Positions 26,655 to 37,215 of a DNA stretch of 64,000 nt are shown in pieces. Position numbers and translations under genes: made by a program. This DNA is from Geobacillus genomosp. 3 (lineage in GTDB: Bacteria > Bacillota > Bacilli > Bacillales > Anoxybacillaceae). Position 1 is the stretch's first letter. The number at the start of each line of letters is the position of its first letter. The notes beneath the pieces are model-generated. The model had not been told where the DNA came from, did not search any database, and worked only from the letters and a program-made list of their open reading frames with translations. Location of the stretch: contig NC_022080.4 in NCBI RefSeq assembly GCF_000445995.2, forward strand, positions 1,054,001-1,118,000, in the 5' to 3' direction.

Positions 26655-28699
26655 ATGAAACGATGCAACAATCGGTGACGGTGGTCAAGGGCATCGGTGA
26701 AGAAACGGCTGCCGCGCTCGCCGATCTCGGCATTGCGACGGTCGGCGAGCTGCTTGCCTACGCGCCGTACCGGTATGATGATTACGAACAAAAAGACTTG
26801 GCCGCCGTCCGCCATGAAGAAAGGGTGACGGTTGAAGGGAAAGTGCACAGCGCCCCGCTCTTGACATATTACGGAAAAAAAAAGTCACGCCTTTCCTTTC
26901 GGCTGTTGGCCGGCCGCTATTTAATCACCGTCATCTGCTTTAACCGCCCATATTTAAAAGAAAAAATCGCCTTAAACGAGACGGTGACGGTGATCGGGAA
27001 ATGGGACCGACATCGCCAGGCGATCAATGCGTATGAGCTCCGGTTCGGAGCCGCCCGGGAGACGGCCGGTATTGAACCGGTCTATTCGGTACGCAGCCCG
27101 TTGACGGTCAAGACGATGCGCCGGCTTATGAAGGCGGCGTTCGCCCAGTTCGGCGCGCATATCCCTGACTTGCTGCCGCCTGCTTTGCGCCATGCCTATC
27201 GCCTTGTCGACAAGCAGGAGGCGATCCGGGCTCTTCATTTTCCGCGCTCGCGCGAGGAGTTGCATCAGGCGCGGCGCCGGCTCGTCTATGAGGAGTTTTT
27301 GCTCTATCAGCTGAAAATGCAGGCGTTTCGACAAATCATGCGCGGCGAGCAGCATGGCGTCGTCCATTCATTTTCGGAAGAACGGCTTTCAGCGTTTCTT
27401 TCCGGGTTGCCGTTTTCGTTAACGAACGCCCAACGGCGCGTCATGAGGGAAATTTTAGCCGACATGCGGGCGCCAAGGCAAATGAACCGGCTCTTGCAAG
27501 GCGACGTCGGCTCCGGCAAGACTGTCGTCGCCGCGGTTGCGCTTTACGCTGCCGTGTTGTCCGGGTTTCAAGGGGCGTTGATGGTGCCGACGGAGATTTT
27601 GGCTGAACAGCACGCGCGCTCGCTTGCCGAGCTGTTTGCTAATACGGGCGTGACCATGGCGCTGTTGACAAGCTCGGTGAAGGGAAAACGGCGCAAAGGG
27701 CTGCTTGCTGAATTGGAGGAGGGGGCGCTCGATATTGTCATCGGCACGCACGCTTTGATTCAAGAAGGGGTGCAGTTTCGCCGGCTCGGTCTCGTCATTA
27801 CCGATGAACAGCACCGGTTCGGCGTCGAGCAGCGCCGCGTCCTGCGCGAGAAAGGGCATGCGCCGGACGTATTGATGATGACGGCGACGCCAATCCCGCG
27901 GACACTCGCCATCACTGCGTTTGGCGATATGGATGTCTCAGTGCTCGATGAAATGCCGGCCGGACGAAAAAAAGTGGAGACGTATTGGGTGAAGCATAAC
28001 CAGTTTGCCCGCGTGCTCGATTTTATCGAAAAAGAGTTGCGTCGCGGCCACCAGGCGTACGTGATTTGTCCGCTTATTGAAGAGTCGGAAAAATTGGACG
28101 TGCAAAACGCCATTGATGTCCATAGTCAGCTTGTCCATTACTATCGCGGGAAATATGAAGTCGGCCTTATGCACGGCCGGCTGTCAGCCGATGAAAAGGA
28201 AGCGGTCATGCGGGCATTCAGCGAAAACCGCATTCACGTACTCGTTTCAACAACAGTTGTCGAAGTCGGAGTGAACGTGCCGAACGCGACAGTGATGGTC
28301 ATTTATGACGCCGAACGGTTCGGGCTTGCTCAGCTTCATCAGCTGCGCGGCCGGGTCGGGCGCGGTCATGCCCAGTCGTACTGCATTTTAATCGCTGACC
28401 CGAAATCGGAAATCGGCAAAGAACGAATGCGCATTATGACGGAAACGGCGGACGGTTTCGTGCTCGCTGAGAAAGATCTCGAGCTGCGCGGTCCGGGCGA
28501 TGTGTTCGGCACGAAACAAAGCGGGCTTCCGGAATTTCAGTTCGGCGACCCGGTGCATGATTACCGCATTTTGGAAGTGGCCCGCCGCGATGCGGCTAAG
28601 CTCGTGTCGTCTTCTGCATTTTGGCGCGACGAGACGTACGCCGGGTTGCGCGCTGCGCTAGAAGCGTCCGGCGTGCTCGATGGGGAAAAGCTAGATTAA
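26651..28699 (+). CDS. recG: ATP-dependent DNA helicase RecG
   Basis: This 682-residue helicase regresses stalled forks and branch-migrates Holliday junctions. The N-terminal wedge (OB-fold) domain has VVKGIGEETAAALADLGI and GKVHSAP. The helicase core has Walker A LLQGDVGSGKTVVA, the DEQH box and TATPIPRT. The second lobe has STTVVEVGVNVPNA and QLRGRVGRG, and the C-terminal TRG motif region includes LRGPGDVFGTKQSGLPEF. It starts with GTG at 26651, overlapping the sdaAA stop. A terminator follows at 28709. Confidence 0.96.
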   Translation: MNETMQQSVTVVKGIGEETAAALADLGIATVGELLAYAPYRYDDYEQKDLAAVRHEERVTVEGKVHSAPLLTYYGKKKSRLSFRLLAGRYLITVICFNRPYLKEKIALNETVTVIGKWDRHRQAINAYELRFGAARETAGIEPVYSVRSPLTVKTMRRLMKAAFAQFGAHIPDLLPPALRHAYRLVDKQEAIRALHFPRSREELHQARRRLVYEEFLLYQLKMQAFRQIMRGEQHGVVHSFSEERLSAFLSGLPFSLTNAQRRVMREILADMRAPRQMNRLLQGDVGSGKTVVAAVALYAAVLSGFQGALMVPTEILAEQHARSLAELFANTGVTMALLTSSVKGKRRKGLLAELEEGALDIVIGTHALIQEGVQFRRLGLVITDEQHRFGVEQRRVLREKGHAPDVLMMTATPIPRTLAITAFGDMDVSVLDEMPAGRKKVETYWVKHNQFARVLDFIEKELRRGHQAYVICPLIEESEKLDVQNAIDVHSQLVHYYRGKYEVGLMHGRLSADEKEAVMRAFSENRIHVLVSTTVVEVGVNVPNATVMVIYDAERFGLAQLHQLRGRVGRGHAQSYCILIADPKSEIGKERMRIMTETADGFVLAEKDLELRGPGDVFGTKQSGLPEFQFGDPVHDYRILEVARRDAAKLVSSSAFWRDETYAGLRAALEASGVLDGEKLD

Positions 28700-28708
28700 T
28701 AGATAAGC

Positions 28709-28750
28709 AGTGCGGCGGTCGGCGCGCATTCGCGCCTCCGCTGTTTTTTA
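28709..28750 (+). terminator. Terminator after recG
   Basis: CAGTGCGG pairs with CCGCTG, and the inner arms GGCGCG and CGCGCC pair. TTTTTTAT follows. Confidence 0.8.
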
Positions 28751-28843
28751 TGGCTGTTTCCATCGGACGGCATCTGTCATAAGCTTTGGTTATGGCCAGC
28801 CGACAGTTCTCGGCAAAATGTGGACGCTTTTCACTTTTTCCGC

Positions 28844-28893
28844 TTGCATTCCGTTTTTTGATATTATATATTACTTTTAGTACCTAGTCATAA
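28844..28893 (+). promoter_or_regulatory. fapR promoter with FapR operator
   Basis: TTGCAT at 28844-28849 and TATATT at 28867-28872 are separated by 17 bases. Just downstream, TTAGTACCTAGTCATAA (28877-28893) matches the FapR operator core TTAGTACCTAGTCTTAA known from Bacillus, with one deviation. It covers the transcription start, so FapR would repress its own operon until malonyl-CoA releases it. Confidence 0.9.
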
Positions 28894-28915
28894 AATTGGA
28901 CGGTGTAATGAATCA

Positions 28916-29500
28916 ATGAGAAAAAGCAAACGCGAACGGCAACGGTTGCTGCAGGAGACGATTCGGGAAAACCCGTTTGTGACGGACGAAGAGCTGGCGG
29001 AGAAATTTTCCGTCAGCGTGCAGACGATCCGCCTTGACCGGCTTGAGCTGTCGATTCCCGAGCTGCGCGAGCGCATTAAACACGTCGCCCGTCAGTCGTT
29101 CGCCGATAAAGTGCGGGCGTTGCCGCTTGAAGAAGTCATTGGCGACATTATTGACATCGAGCCGGATGCGAGCGCCATTTCGATTTTTGATGTCAAAGAA
29201 GAGCACGTCTTTCGGCGCACCCGCATCGCTCGCGGCCACCATTTGTTCGCCCAGGCGAATTCGCTCGCCGTCGCCGTCATCCATGACGAATTGGCGCTGA
29301 CAGCGAAGGCGACAATCCGTTTCGTACGCCAAGTGAAAGAAGGGGAACGGGTCGTGGCGAAGGCGAAAGTGACTGGCAAAACGGCGCACGGGCGTACGGT
29401 TGTGGACGTGAACAGCTATGTCGCCCAAGAGCTCGTGTTTTCCGGGACGTTCGAGATGTATCGCTCAAACATGGAAAAAAAAGGATGGCGACAGCAATGA
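28916..29500 (+). CDS. fapR: Fatty acid and phospholipid biosynthesis repressor FapR
   Basis: This 194-residue repressor controls membrane lipid genes and is released from DNA by malonyl-CoA. The N-terminal helix-turn-helix is at about residues 20-45 ([21 protein letters not shown]) and a linker helix precedes the C-terminal hot-dog domain, which carries the malonyl-CoA-binding segment [21 protein letters not shown] matching operator lies in its own promoter. The ribosome binding site (GGTGTAATG) is weak, which would keep repressor levels low. The stop overlaps the plsX start by four bases. Confidence 0.95.
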   Translation: MRKSKRERQRLLQETIRENPFVTDEELAEKFSVSVQTIRLDRLELSIPELRERIKHVARQSFADKVRALPLEEVIGDIIDIEPDASAISIFDVKEEHVFRRTRIARGHHLFAQANSLAVAVIHDELALTAKATIRFVRQVKEGERVVAKAKVTGKTAHGRTVVDVNSYVAQELVFSGTFEMYRSNMEKKGWRQQ

Positions 29501-30480
29501 ACATCGCGATTGATGCTATGGGGGGAGACCACGCCCCGCAAGAAATCGTACTTGGCGCGGCAAGGGCCGCCGCGCATTTTCCCGATATTCACATTACCTT
29601 AATTGGCGATGAAGCAAAAATTCGCCCGCATTTGCGGAATGAGGAGCGCATTTCAGTCATTCACGCCGATGAAGTGATTGAAGCGACGGATGAGCCGGTG
29701 CGGGCGGTGCGGCGCAAAAAAAATTCATCGATGGTGCGCATGGCCGAAGAGGTGAAAGAAGGGCGCGCGGACGCCTGCATTTCCGCCGGCAATACCGGAG
29801 CGCTTATGGCGGCCGGTCTGTTTGTCGTCGGGCGGATCGCCGGCATCGACCGGCCGGCGCTTGCGCCGACATTGCCAACGGTGGACGGGCGCGGGTTTGT
29901 CTTTTTAGATGTCGGCGCCAATGTTGACGCTCGTCCGGAACATTTGCAGCAGTATGCGCTAATGGGGCATGTATACGCCAAACAAGTGCGAGGCATCGCG
30001 AACCCGCGCATCGGTTTGCTCAATGTCGGCACAGAAGACCAAAAAGGAAATGAGACCGCAAAGCGGGCGTTCGCTTTGCTCAAAGAAACGAACCTTCATT
30101 TCATCGGCAATGTCGAAGCGCGCGACTTGCTGCAAGGGGCGGCCGATGTCGTCGTCGCTGACGGCTTTTCCGGCAATATCGCCTTAAAAACGATCGAGGG
30201 GACGGCGATGGCGCTTTTTTCCTTGCTCAAGCAGGCGCTGACAAGCGGCTTGGCGGCCAAACTTGCCGCTGCTGCCCTCAGGCCGAAGCTTTCCGGGCTG
30301 AAAAAGATGATGGACTACTCCGAATACGGTGGTGCGGCGCTGTTCGGCTTGAACGCTCCGGTCATTAAAGCGCACGGCTCGTCTGATGCCAATGCCGTGT
30401 TCCACGCCGTCCGCCAGGCGCGTGAGATGGTGGCGAATGATGTTATCGGCACGATCAAAACAGAGCTTGAGCGGGAATAA
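29497..30480 (+). CDS. plsX: Phosphate acyltransferase PlsX
   Basis: This 327-residue peripheral membrane enzyme converts acyl-ACP and phosphate to acyl-phosphate, the donor for PlsY in phosphatidic acid synthesis. Signatures are [14 protein letters not shown], the NTGA loop in [26 protein letters not shown], and [13 protein letters not shown]. The ATG at 29497 begins the conserved [10 protein letters not shown] and overlaps the fapR stop. It belongs to the FapR-controlled operon. Confidence 0.96.
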   Translation: MNIAIDAMGGDHAPQEIVLGAARAAAHFPDIHITLIGDEAKIRPHLRNEERISVIHADEVIEATDEPVRAVRRKKNSSMVRMAEEVKEGRADACISAGNTGALMAAGLFVVGRIAGIDRPALAPTLPTVDGRGFVFLDVGANVDARPEHLQQYALMGHVYAKQVRGIANPRIGLLNVGTEDQKGNETAKRAFALLKETNLHFIGNVEARDLLQGAADVVVADGFSGNIALKTIEGTAMALFSLLKQALTSGLAAKLAAAALRPKLSGLKKMMDYSEYGGAALFGLNAPVIKAHGSSDANAVFHAVRQAREMVANDVIGTIKTELERE

Positions 30481-30500
30481 TGAATCAAGGAGGAACGGGA

Positions 30501-31445
30501 ATGGGAAAAATCGCCTTTTTGTTTCCAGGTCAAGGATCACAAGCAGTCGGCATGGCGAAAGACGCCGCCGACCATGACGCCCGCGCCCGGGCGGTCATTG
30601 AAGCGGCCGATGAGCGGCTCGGCTTCCCGCTTTCGGCGCTGATGTTCAATGGGCCGCAAGAGGAGCTGACGCTGACATATAACGCCCAGCCGGCGCTCTT
30701 GACGGCGAGCACTGCTTTGTTGGAGCTTGTCAAAGCCGCTGGTCTGCACGCTGATTATGTCGCCGGCCATAGCTTGGGCGAATATACGGCGCTCGTCGCT
30801 GCCGGCGCCATGTCGTTTACCGATGCAGTGTATGCGGTGCGCCGCCGCGGCGAACTGATGGACGAAGCGGTGCCGGCCGGCGAAGGTACGATGGCCGCCG
30901 TGTTAGGGATGGAAGCGGAAGCGCTCGAAGCGGTAACGAACGAAATTGCTGCCCAAGGCGACCCAGTGCAGCCGGCCAACTTCAACTGTCCGGGGCAAAT
31001 TGTCATCTCCGGTTCGAAAGCGGGAGTGGAAAAAGCGGGGCAGCTGGCGAAAGAGCGCGGGGCCAAACGCGTCATCCCGCTTGACGTGAGCGGGCCGTTC
31101 CATTCGGCGCTCATGAAGCCGGCCGCCGAACAGCTGCAGGCAGTTCTTGCCGGCTTGGCCATTCGTGATGCCGTCATTCCGGTCATCGCCAATGTGACGG
31201 CCGAGCCGGTCACAAAAAAAGAAGACATCGCCCATCTGCTCATCGAGCAACTGTCTTCGCCGGTGCGCTGGGAACAGTCGGTGCGCACGCTTTTGGCGCT
31301 TGAGGTCGACACGTTTGTGGAAATCGGGCCGGGGAAAGTGCTGTCGGGCCTCGTAAAAAAAATTGACCGCAACGCCCGCGTTTATGCGGTAAACGATCTC
31401 GCTTCCTTGGAAGCGACGGTTGCGGCGTTGAAAGGAGAATCATGA
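30501..31445 (+). CDS. fabD: Malonyl-CoA:ACP transacylase
   Basis: This 314-residue enzyme loads malonyl groups onto acyl carrier protein for chain elongation. It has [13 protein letters not shown], the nucleophile serine in [15 protein letters not shown], the arginine region [10 protein letters not shown], and the catalytic histidine in [13 protein letters not shown]. The start at 30501 ([10 protein letters not shown]) is preferred because AAGGAGGAA precedes it. The end overlaps the fabG start. Confidence 0.96.
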   Translation: MGKIAFLFPGQGSQAVGMAKDAADHDARARAVIEAADERLGFPLSALMFNGPQEELTLTYNAQPALLTASTALLELVKAAGLHADYVAGHSLGEYTALVAAGAMSFTDAVYAVRRRGELMDEAVPAGEGTMAAVLGMEAEALEAVTNEIAAQGDPVQPANFNCPGQIVISGSKAGVEKAGQLAKERGAKRVIPLDVSGPFHSALMKPAAEQLQAVLAGLAIRDAVIPVIANVTAEPVTKKEDIAHLLIEQLSSPVRWEQSVRTLLALEVDTFVEIGPGKVLSGLVKKIDRNARVYAVNDLASLEATVAALKGES

Positions 31446-32188
31446 TGCTCGAAGGGAAAGTCGCCCTCGTCACCGGGGCGTCGCGCGGCATCGGCCGGGC
31501 GATCGCTCTAGAACTCGCCCGTCAAGGGGCGAATGTCGCCGTTAATTACGACGGAAATGAAGCAAAGGCGAACGAAGTCGTTGAAACGATCCGCTCGCTT
31601 GGCCGTGAAGCGTTCGCCGTGCAGGCGGATGTCGCCTGTGCCGAGGATGTGGAGCGCATGGTAAAAACGGTGCTCGATCAGTTCGGCCGCCTTGACATTT
31701 TAGTGAACAATGCCGGCATTACGCGCGACAATTTATTGATGCGGATGAAAGAAGAAGAATGGGATGCGGTGATTAACACGAACTTAAAAGGGGTATTTCT
31801 TTGTACAAAGGCCGCCACGCGGACGATGATGAAGCAGCGTTACGGGCGGATCATCAACGTTGCTTCGGTCGTCGGTGTTATCGGCAACCCCGGGCAGGCG
31901 AATTACGTCGCCGCCAAGGCGGGGGTCATCGGGCTGACAAAAACGGCGGCGCGCGAACTCGCCAGCCGCAACATTACAGTGAACGCCATCGCGCCGGGAT
32001 TCATTACAACCGATATGACGGAAGGGCTCAGCGAGGAACTGAAGGCAGACATGTTAAAGCAAATCCCGCTCGCCCGTTTCGGCGAGCCGGATGACGTCGC
32101 CCGTGTTGTCGCGTTTCTTGCTTCGGACGCAGCCTGCTATATGACTGGCCAGACGCTTCATGTCGATGGCGGCATGGTGATGCCATAA
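31442..32188 (+). CDS. fabG: 3-oxoacyl-ACP reductase
   Basis: This 248-residue NADPH-dependent reductase of the short-chain dehydrogenase family reduces the 3-keto group in each elongation cycle. The cofactor loop is [20 protein letters not shown] follows, then the catalytic Ser-Tyr-Lys set in [10 protein letters not shown] and YVAAKAG, and the closing [16 protein letters not shown] 31442 overlaps the fabD stop; the next codon at 31445 is also ATG. The FabD-FabG-ACP order is the standard one. Confidence 0.96.
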   Translation: MMLEGKVALVTGASRGIGRAIALELARQGANVAVNYDGNEAKANEVVETIRSLGREAFAVQADVACAEDVERMVKTVLDQFGRLDILVNNAGITRDNLLMRMKEEEWDAVINTNLKGVFLCTKAATRTMMKQRYGRIINVASVVGVIGNPGQANYVAAKAGVIGLTKTAARELASRNITVNAIAPGFITTDMTEGLSEELKADMLKQIPLARFGEPDDVARVVAFLASDAACYMTGQTLHVDGGMVMP

Positions 32189-32248
32189 TCAAACGCCTCT
32201 AGTATTTTTTCGGCAAATCGACTATAATCATGAAGGGAGGTGAACGCA

Positions 32249-32482
32249 ATGGCAGACGTATTGGAGCGTGTCACGAAAATTATCGTCGACCGCTTAGGTG
32301 TTGACGAGTCGCAAGTGACGCTTGAGGCGTCGTTCAAAGATGATTTGGGCGCCGACTCGCTCGACATCGTCGAACTGGTCATGGAGCTCGAAGACGAATT
32401 CAACATGGAAATTTCCGATGAAGAAGCGGAAAAAATCGTCACAGTCGGAGATGCTGTGAACTACATAAAAAGCCATCTGTAA
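32249..32482 (+). CDS. acpP: Acyl carrier protein
   Basis: This 77-residue acidic protein carries growing acyl chains on a phosphopantetheine arm attached to Ser37 in the invariant [13 protein letters not shown]. The start at 32249 (MADVLERV) has AGGGAGGTGA at the right distance. A TATAAT at 32223-32228 might be a local -10 that boosts ACP expression over the rest of the operon, but no good -35 is visible. Confidence 0.96.
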   Translation: MADVLERVTKIIVDRLGVDESQVTLEASFKDDLGADSLDIVELVMELEDEFNMEISDEEAEKIVTVGDAVNYIKSHL

Positions 32483-32496
32483 TGCCGCTTTTTTGC

Positions 32497-32533
32497 AAAG
32501 TCCCGTTGCTCCGAACGGGGCTTTCTCTACTTT
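32497..32533 (+). terminator. Terminator of the fap-fab operon
   Basis: AAAG-T-CCCGTT and AACGGG-G-CTTT pair around GCTCCG and are followed by a pyrimidine-rich CTCTACTTTTTC. Confidence 0.75.
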
Positions 32534-32661
32534 TTCAGGAACGCCCGGCGGGCCTTGTGGGAAAGCGCAAACCGTTCCCGTTGGCGTAGCGGGTTGGCGA
32601 ACGGATATAATAAAGATAGTATACGGCCAGTTTGTCTGGAACGAAGTCGGAGGGCATTTTT

Positions 32662-33402
32662 ATGTCAAAACAAAAAGATAAAGAGCGCATTCACGAAAAA
32701 AGGCGGGCGAAGTTTCAACAGCTGCAGAAGAAGATCGGCATCACCTTCCAAAATGAAAAACTGTTGATCCAAGCGTTCACCCATTCATCGTATGTGAATG
32801 AGCATCGGCGGCGGCTCCATGAGGACAACGAGCGGCTCGAGTTTTTAGGAGACGCCGTGTTGGAGCTGACGGTTTCTCAATATTTATTTCAAAAGTTTCC
32901 GCATATGAGTGAAGGGCAATTGACGAAACTGCGGGCGGCCATTGTCTGTGAGCCGTCGCTTGTGAAATTTGCCAATGCCTTGTCGTTTGGCGAACTCGTT
33001 TTGCTCGGCAAAGGCGAAGAGCTGACCGGCGGGCGGACGCGCCCGGCGCTTTTGGCCGACGTGTTTGAGGCGTTTATCGGCGCCCTTTATTTGGACCAAG
33101 GAATGGATGCGGTCATTCGCTTTTTGGGACAAACGATGTTCCCGAAGATTGACGAAGGTGCTTTTTCTCATGTGATGGATTTTAAAAGCCAGCTGCAGGA
33201 ACTCGTACAGCGCGACGGCAGCGGGACGCTTGAATACGCCATTTTGGAAGAAAAAGGCCCGGCCCACAACAAAGAATTTGTCGCTCGTGTGGCGTTGAAC
33301 GGTCACGAGCTCGGCGTCGGCGTCGGCCGCTCGAAAAAAGAGGCCGAGCAGCATGCGGCACAAATGGCGCTTGAAACGTTGCGGGCCAACGACAGGCCAT
33401 AA
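32662..33402 (+). CDS. rnc: Ribonuclease III
   Basis: This 246-residue double-strand-specific RNase matures rRNA precursors and the signal recognition particle RNA. The catalytic domain carries [13 protein letters not shown] with the acidic metal ligands, and [17 protein letters not shown] with the second acidic pair. A C-terminal double-stranded-RNA-binding domain begins about residue 175 ([12 protein letters not shown]). The start at 32662 (MSKQKDK) has GTCGGAGGG. A possible promoter, TTGGCG 32581 and TATAAT 32606, has an overlong spacer. Confidence 0.95.
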   Translation: MSKQKDKERIHEKRRAKFQQLQKKIGITFQNEKLLIQAFTHSSYVNEHRRRLHEDNERLEFLGDAVLELTVSQYLFQKFPHMSEGQLTKLRAAIVCEPSLVKFANALSFGELVLLGKGEELTGGRTRPALLADVFEAFIGALYLDQGMDAVIRFLGQTMFPKIDEGAFSHVMDFKSQLQELVQRDGSGTLEYAILEEKGPAHNKEFVARVALNGHELGVGVGRSKKEAEQHAAQMALETLRANDRP

Positions 33403-33403
33403 A

Positions 33404-33486
33404 AGGCTGGCGCTTGACGTCAGTCTTTTTCTATAAAAAAGCGATTCTTCCCCCCACTGGCTCCATTCGGTCGTTAAAGTGGGGGG
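33404..33486 (+). other. Hairpins between rnc and smc
   Basis: First, AGGCTG and CAGTC followed by TTTTTCT (33404-33433) make a weak terminator after rnc. Second, CCCCCCACT (33450-33458) and AGTGGGGGG (33478-33486) form a strong stem with a 19-base loop and no T-run. Confidence 0.5.
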
Positions 33487-33630
33487 CTCTCCGCCGAAAC
33501 GGATGAACATTTTTCCTATGAGCGTTTTTTCTGTCTTTGTATGGTATAGTGAAAAAAGACAGCCCGTCCCGGTTCGCTGCTATGTCTGGCGGGCCGAGAT
33601 CAAAGCGGAAAGATGGTGAAGCATTATACC

Positions 33631-36600
33631 ATGTTCCTGAAACGATTAGATGTGGTTGGCTTCAAATCGTTCGCCGACCGCGTATCGATTGACTTTGTTC
33701 CCGGTGTGACGGCGGTCGTCGGGCCGAACGGAAGCGGCAAAAGCAACATTACTGATGCGATCCGCTGGGTGCTCGGCGAGCAGTCGGCCAAATCGTTGCG
33801 CGGGGCGAAAATGGAAGACGTCATTTTTGCCGGCAGCGATTCGCGCAAGCCGCTGAACGTGGCCGAAGTGACGATCACGCTCGACAACGAAGATGGCTTT
33901 TTGCCGCTCGAGTATCAAGAAGTGAGCGTCACCCGGCGCGTCTACCGCTCCGGGGAAAGCGAGTTTTTCATCAACCGCCAGCCGTGCCGCCTAAAAGATA
34001 TTGTCGACTTGTTTCTTGACTCCGGGCTTGGCAAGGAGGCGTTCTCGATCATCGGCCAAGGCCGGGTCGAGGAAATTTTAAGCAGCAAGCCGGAAGAGCG
34101 GCGCACCATTTTTGAAGAAGCGGCCGGTGTGTTGAAATACAAGCTGCGCAAAAAAAAGGCGGAAACGAAACTCGCGGAAACGCAAGACAACTTGCACCGC
34201 GTCAACGATATTTTGCATGAGCTCGGGCAGCAGCTCGAACCGCTCCAGATGCAGGCGTCGATCGCCAAAGAGTATTTAGAAAAACGCGAGGAGCTTGAGC
34301 GGTTTGAAGTGGCGCTCATGGTGCACGATATCGAGCAGCTGCACCGGCAATGGAGCGAGCTGAAGGAGACGCTCGATGAGCACCAGCGAGAGGAAGGGGC
34401 GCTGGCGGCGGCGCTGCAAAAAATGGAGGCCCATATCGAGCAGCTGCGCGACCAAATGGCAGCTATCGATGAATCGGTTGACGGCTTGCAACAAGTGCTG
34501 CTGTTGGCGAGCGAAGAGCTTGAAAAGCTTGAAGGCCGGAAAGAAGTGCTGAAAGAGCGAAAAAAAAATGCAGAAAAGCGGAAGGGGCAGCTTGATGAGG
34601 CCGCTGCTGCCTTAACGGCGAAACGGCGCCGCCTCGCCGAACAGCTTCATTCGGAGCAAGCCATGCTCGCCGAGCTCGAAGCGGACGCCGCGGCGCTTGA
34701 GAAAATAGTAAAAGAGAAACAAGCGTCGCTTTCGGCGTATGAAATGGACATTGACGAAGAAATCGAGCGGCGAAAAGGCGACTACATTGACCTTGTTCAC
34801 GAACAGGCGGCGTTGAAAAATGAGCGCATGCATCTAGAACAGGGCATCAACAAGCTGCGCGCCAGGCAGGTGGCGTTGGACGAAGCGAACCGCCATCATC
34901 TCGCCGAACGCGAACAGCTCGAACAAAGGTGGAACGCCTTATTGGCTGAGCAATCCCGCCTCGAACAAGCCATAGCGGAAGCGCGCCGCCATCAAACCGC
35001 TCTCGCCGCCGCCTGTGCGGCGCAAAAAACAGAGCTCGAACAGAAAGAAACGTTGTTGCATCAGGCGCGCCAATACAGGCAGCAAACAAAAGCGCGCAAG
35101 CAATGGCTTGAGGAGATGCAACACGATTACGCCGGCTTTTTCCAAGGAGTGAAAGAAGTATTAAAAGTGCGCGACCGGCTGCCCGGCATTCATGGCGCGG
35201 TCGTTGAACTAATCCGCGTGCCGGACCGCTATGAAACGGCGATTGAAACGGCGCTCGGCGGCGCGATGCAGCACATTGTCGTCGACAACGAAGCGGCGGC
35301 GCGTCAGGCCATTCATTATTTGAAAACGAACGGCTACGGGCGGGCGACGTTTTTGCCGCTTGACGTCATCCAAGCGCGCGCCTTGCCAGAGCGGGAACGA
35401 GCGGCGATTAGCGGCCATCCGGCGTTTGTTGGCATCGCCGGCGAACTCGTCGAGCACGACCGCGCATATGCGGCGGCGATGGCTCATTTGCTCGGTCATG
35501 TGATCGTGGCGGTTGACTTAAAAGGAGCAAACGAGCTCGCCAAACTTCTTCAGTACCGGTACCGTCTCGTGACTCTTGACGGTGATGTTGTCAGCCCCGG
35601 GGGAGCAATGACCGGCGGCGGGGCAACGAAAAAGACGGCCTCATTGTTAAGCCGAAACCGTGAACTCGAAACACTCGTTGTCAAACTACAGGAGATGGAT
35701 GGAAAAATCGCGCAGCTTGAGCGCGACATTGCCGTGAAGCAGCGCGAACGAGCGGAACGGGAACGAGAGGCGGACGCGCTCGGGCAGGAGCTTGTCAGGC
35801 TGCAACAAGCGCTGCAGGCGCAAAAAGATGAACAGCGCGAACTTGAATGGCAAAAAAAGCGAATCGATGAGCGGCTCGCCTTATACGACGAAGAAAAAGC
35901 GAACGGCGAGCGTGAAATCGCGGAGCTGAACGGCCGCTTGCACATCATTGACGGACGGCTTCAGCAGCTTGCCGAGAAGCTGCAGGCGATCGATGAGGAC
36001 ATCCATCGCCTGCAGGCGCAAAAACAGACGGAACAAACGACAAAAGAGGCGCTGCAAGCCGCAATCACTGAGAAAAAAATCGCCCTGGCCGAAACGAGGG
36101 AGCGGGTGAAACATGCGCGCCGGAAAGCCGAAGAGCTGGAAGCCGAGCTGGCGGACACCGATAGCGAACTTCGGGCGGCCGAACAAGAGCGGGCCGCTTT
36201 GGCCGCAGAAATGAACACACCGGCGTGGAACGAAGATGAACTTGAAGAGCAGCGGCGGCAAAAGCTAGAAGACAAGCAAAAAACGATTGAACTGATCGCT
36301 AGCCGCCGTGAGCAACGGCTTGACTGCCAGGAGCGGCTTGAACATTTGGAGCGGGAATGGAAAGAGGCAAAGCGGCAGCATAAACAACTCGCTGAGGCGA
36401 TGAAAGACGAGGAAGTGAAGCTGAACCGGCTGGATGTGGAGCTTGAGACCTTGCTTGCCCGCCTCCGCGAAGAGTACGGTTTGTCGTTTGAAGCGGCCCG
36501 CTCCACGTATCCGCTTCACATCGAAGCCGGGGAGGCGCGTAAGCGGGTGAAGCTGATCAAGCGCGCCATTGATGAACTTGGCACTGTCAATTTAGGGGCG

Positions 36601-37200
36601 ATCGACGAATATGAGCGCGTGTCGGAACGGCATCGTTTTTTAAGTGAACAAAAAGCTGATTTGGAAGAAGCGAAGGCGACGCTTCACCAAGTGATTCGTG
36701 AAATGGACGAAGAAATGAAAAAACGGTTTTTCTCGACGTTTGAACAAATCCGCACTCATTTTGCCGAGGTGTTTCGCGAGTTGTTTGGCGGCGGGCGCGC
36801 TGATTTGCGGCTGACCGAGCCGAACGACCTGCTCGGGACGGGGGTGGAGATCGTCGCCCAGCCGCCGGGGAAAAAGTTGCAGCACTTAAGCTTGCTCTCG
36901 GGCGGTGAGCGGGCGCTGACCGCGATCGCGCTCTTATTTTCGATTTTAAAAGTGCGCCCGGTGCCGTTTTGTGTCCTCGATGAAGTTGAGGCGGCGCTTG
37001 ATGAGGCGAACGTGCAACGCTACGCCCAATATTTGAAGCGGTTCAGCCGCGGCACGCAGTTTATTGTCATCACCCATCGGAAAGGGACGATGGAAGAGGC
37101 GGACGTGCTGTATGGCGTCACGATGCAAGAGTCGGGCGTCTCGAAACTCGCTTCCGTCCGTTTGGAAGATTCTTCGAAAGAGCTCGTTCAGTCGTCATAG
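33631..37200 (+). CDS. smc: Chromosome segregation protein SMC
   Basis: This 1189-residue ATPase forms, with ScpA and ScpB, the bacterial condensin that extrudes DNA loops and individualises the origins. The N-terminal head half has Walker A GPNGSGKSNITDAIR. Two long coiled coils flank the hinge domain (about residues 510-680, with GGAMTGGGATKKT). The C-terminal head half has the signature LSLLSGGERALTAIALLF and Walker B FCVLDEVEAALDEANV. The start at 33631 (MFLKRLDVVGFKSFADRV) is preferred to ATG 33613 on homology and a GGTGA upstream. rnc, smc and ftsY keep their Bacillus order. Confidence 0.95.
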   Translation: MFLKRLDVVGFKSFADRVSIDFVPGVTAVVGPNGSGKSNITDAIRWVLGEQSAKSLRGAKMEDVIFAGSDSRKPLNVAEVTITLDNEDGFLPLEYQEVSVTRRVYRSGESEFFINRQPCRLKDIVDLFLDSGLGKEAFSIIGQGRVEEILSSKPEERRTIFEEAAGVLKYKLRKKKAETKLAETQDNLHRVNDILHELGQQLEPLQMQASIAKEYLEKREELERFEVALMVHDIEQLHRQWSELKETLDEHQREEGALAAALQKMEAHIEQLRDQMAAIDESVDGLQQVLLLASEELEKLEGRKEVLKERKKNAEKRKGQLDEAAAALTAKRRRLAEQLHSEQAMLAELEADAAALEKIVKEKQASLSAYEMDIDEEIERRKGDYIDLVHEQAALKNERMHLEQGINKLRARQVALDEANRHHLAEREQLEQRWNALLAEQSRLEQAIAEARRHQTALAAACAAQKTELEQKETLLHQARQYRQQTKARKQWLEEMQHDYAGFFQGVKEVLKVRDRLPGIHGAVVELIRVPDRYETAIETALGGAMQHIVVDNEAAARQAIHYLKTNGYGRATFLPLDVIQARALPERERAAISGHPAFVGIAGELVEHDRAYAAAMAHLLGHVIVAVDLKGANELAKLLQYRYRLVTLDGDVVSPGGAMTGGGATKKTASLLSRNRELETLVVKLQEMDGKIAQLERDIAVKQRERAEREREADALGQELVRLQQALQAQKDEQRELEWQKKRIDERLALYDEEKANGEREIAELNGRLHIIDGRLQQLAEKLQAIDEDIHRLQAQKQTEQTTKEALQAAITEKKIALAETRERVKHARRKAEELEAELADTDSELRAAEQERAALAAEMNTPAWNEDELEEQRRQKLEDKQKTIELIASRREQRLDCQERLEHLEREWKEAKRQHKQLAEAMKDEEVKLNRLDVELETLLARLREEYGLSFEAARSTYPLHIEAGEARKRVKLIKRAIDELGTVNLGAIDEYERVSERHRFLSEQKADLEEAKATLHQVIREMDEEMKKRFFSTFEQIRTHFAEVFRELFGGGRADLRLTEPNDLLGTGVEIVAQPPGKKLQHLSLLSGGERALTAIALLFSILKVRPVPFCVLDEVEAALDEANVQRYAQYLKRFSRGTQFIVITHRKGTMEEADVLYGVTMQESGVSKLASVRLEDSSKELVQSS

Positions 37201-37215
37201 AAAGGAGGAGCCTGT

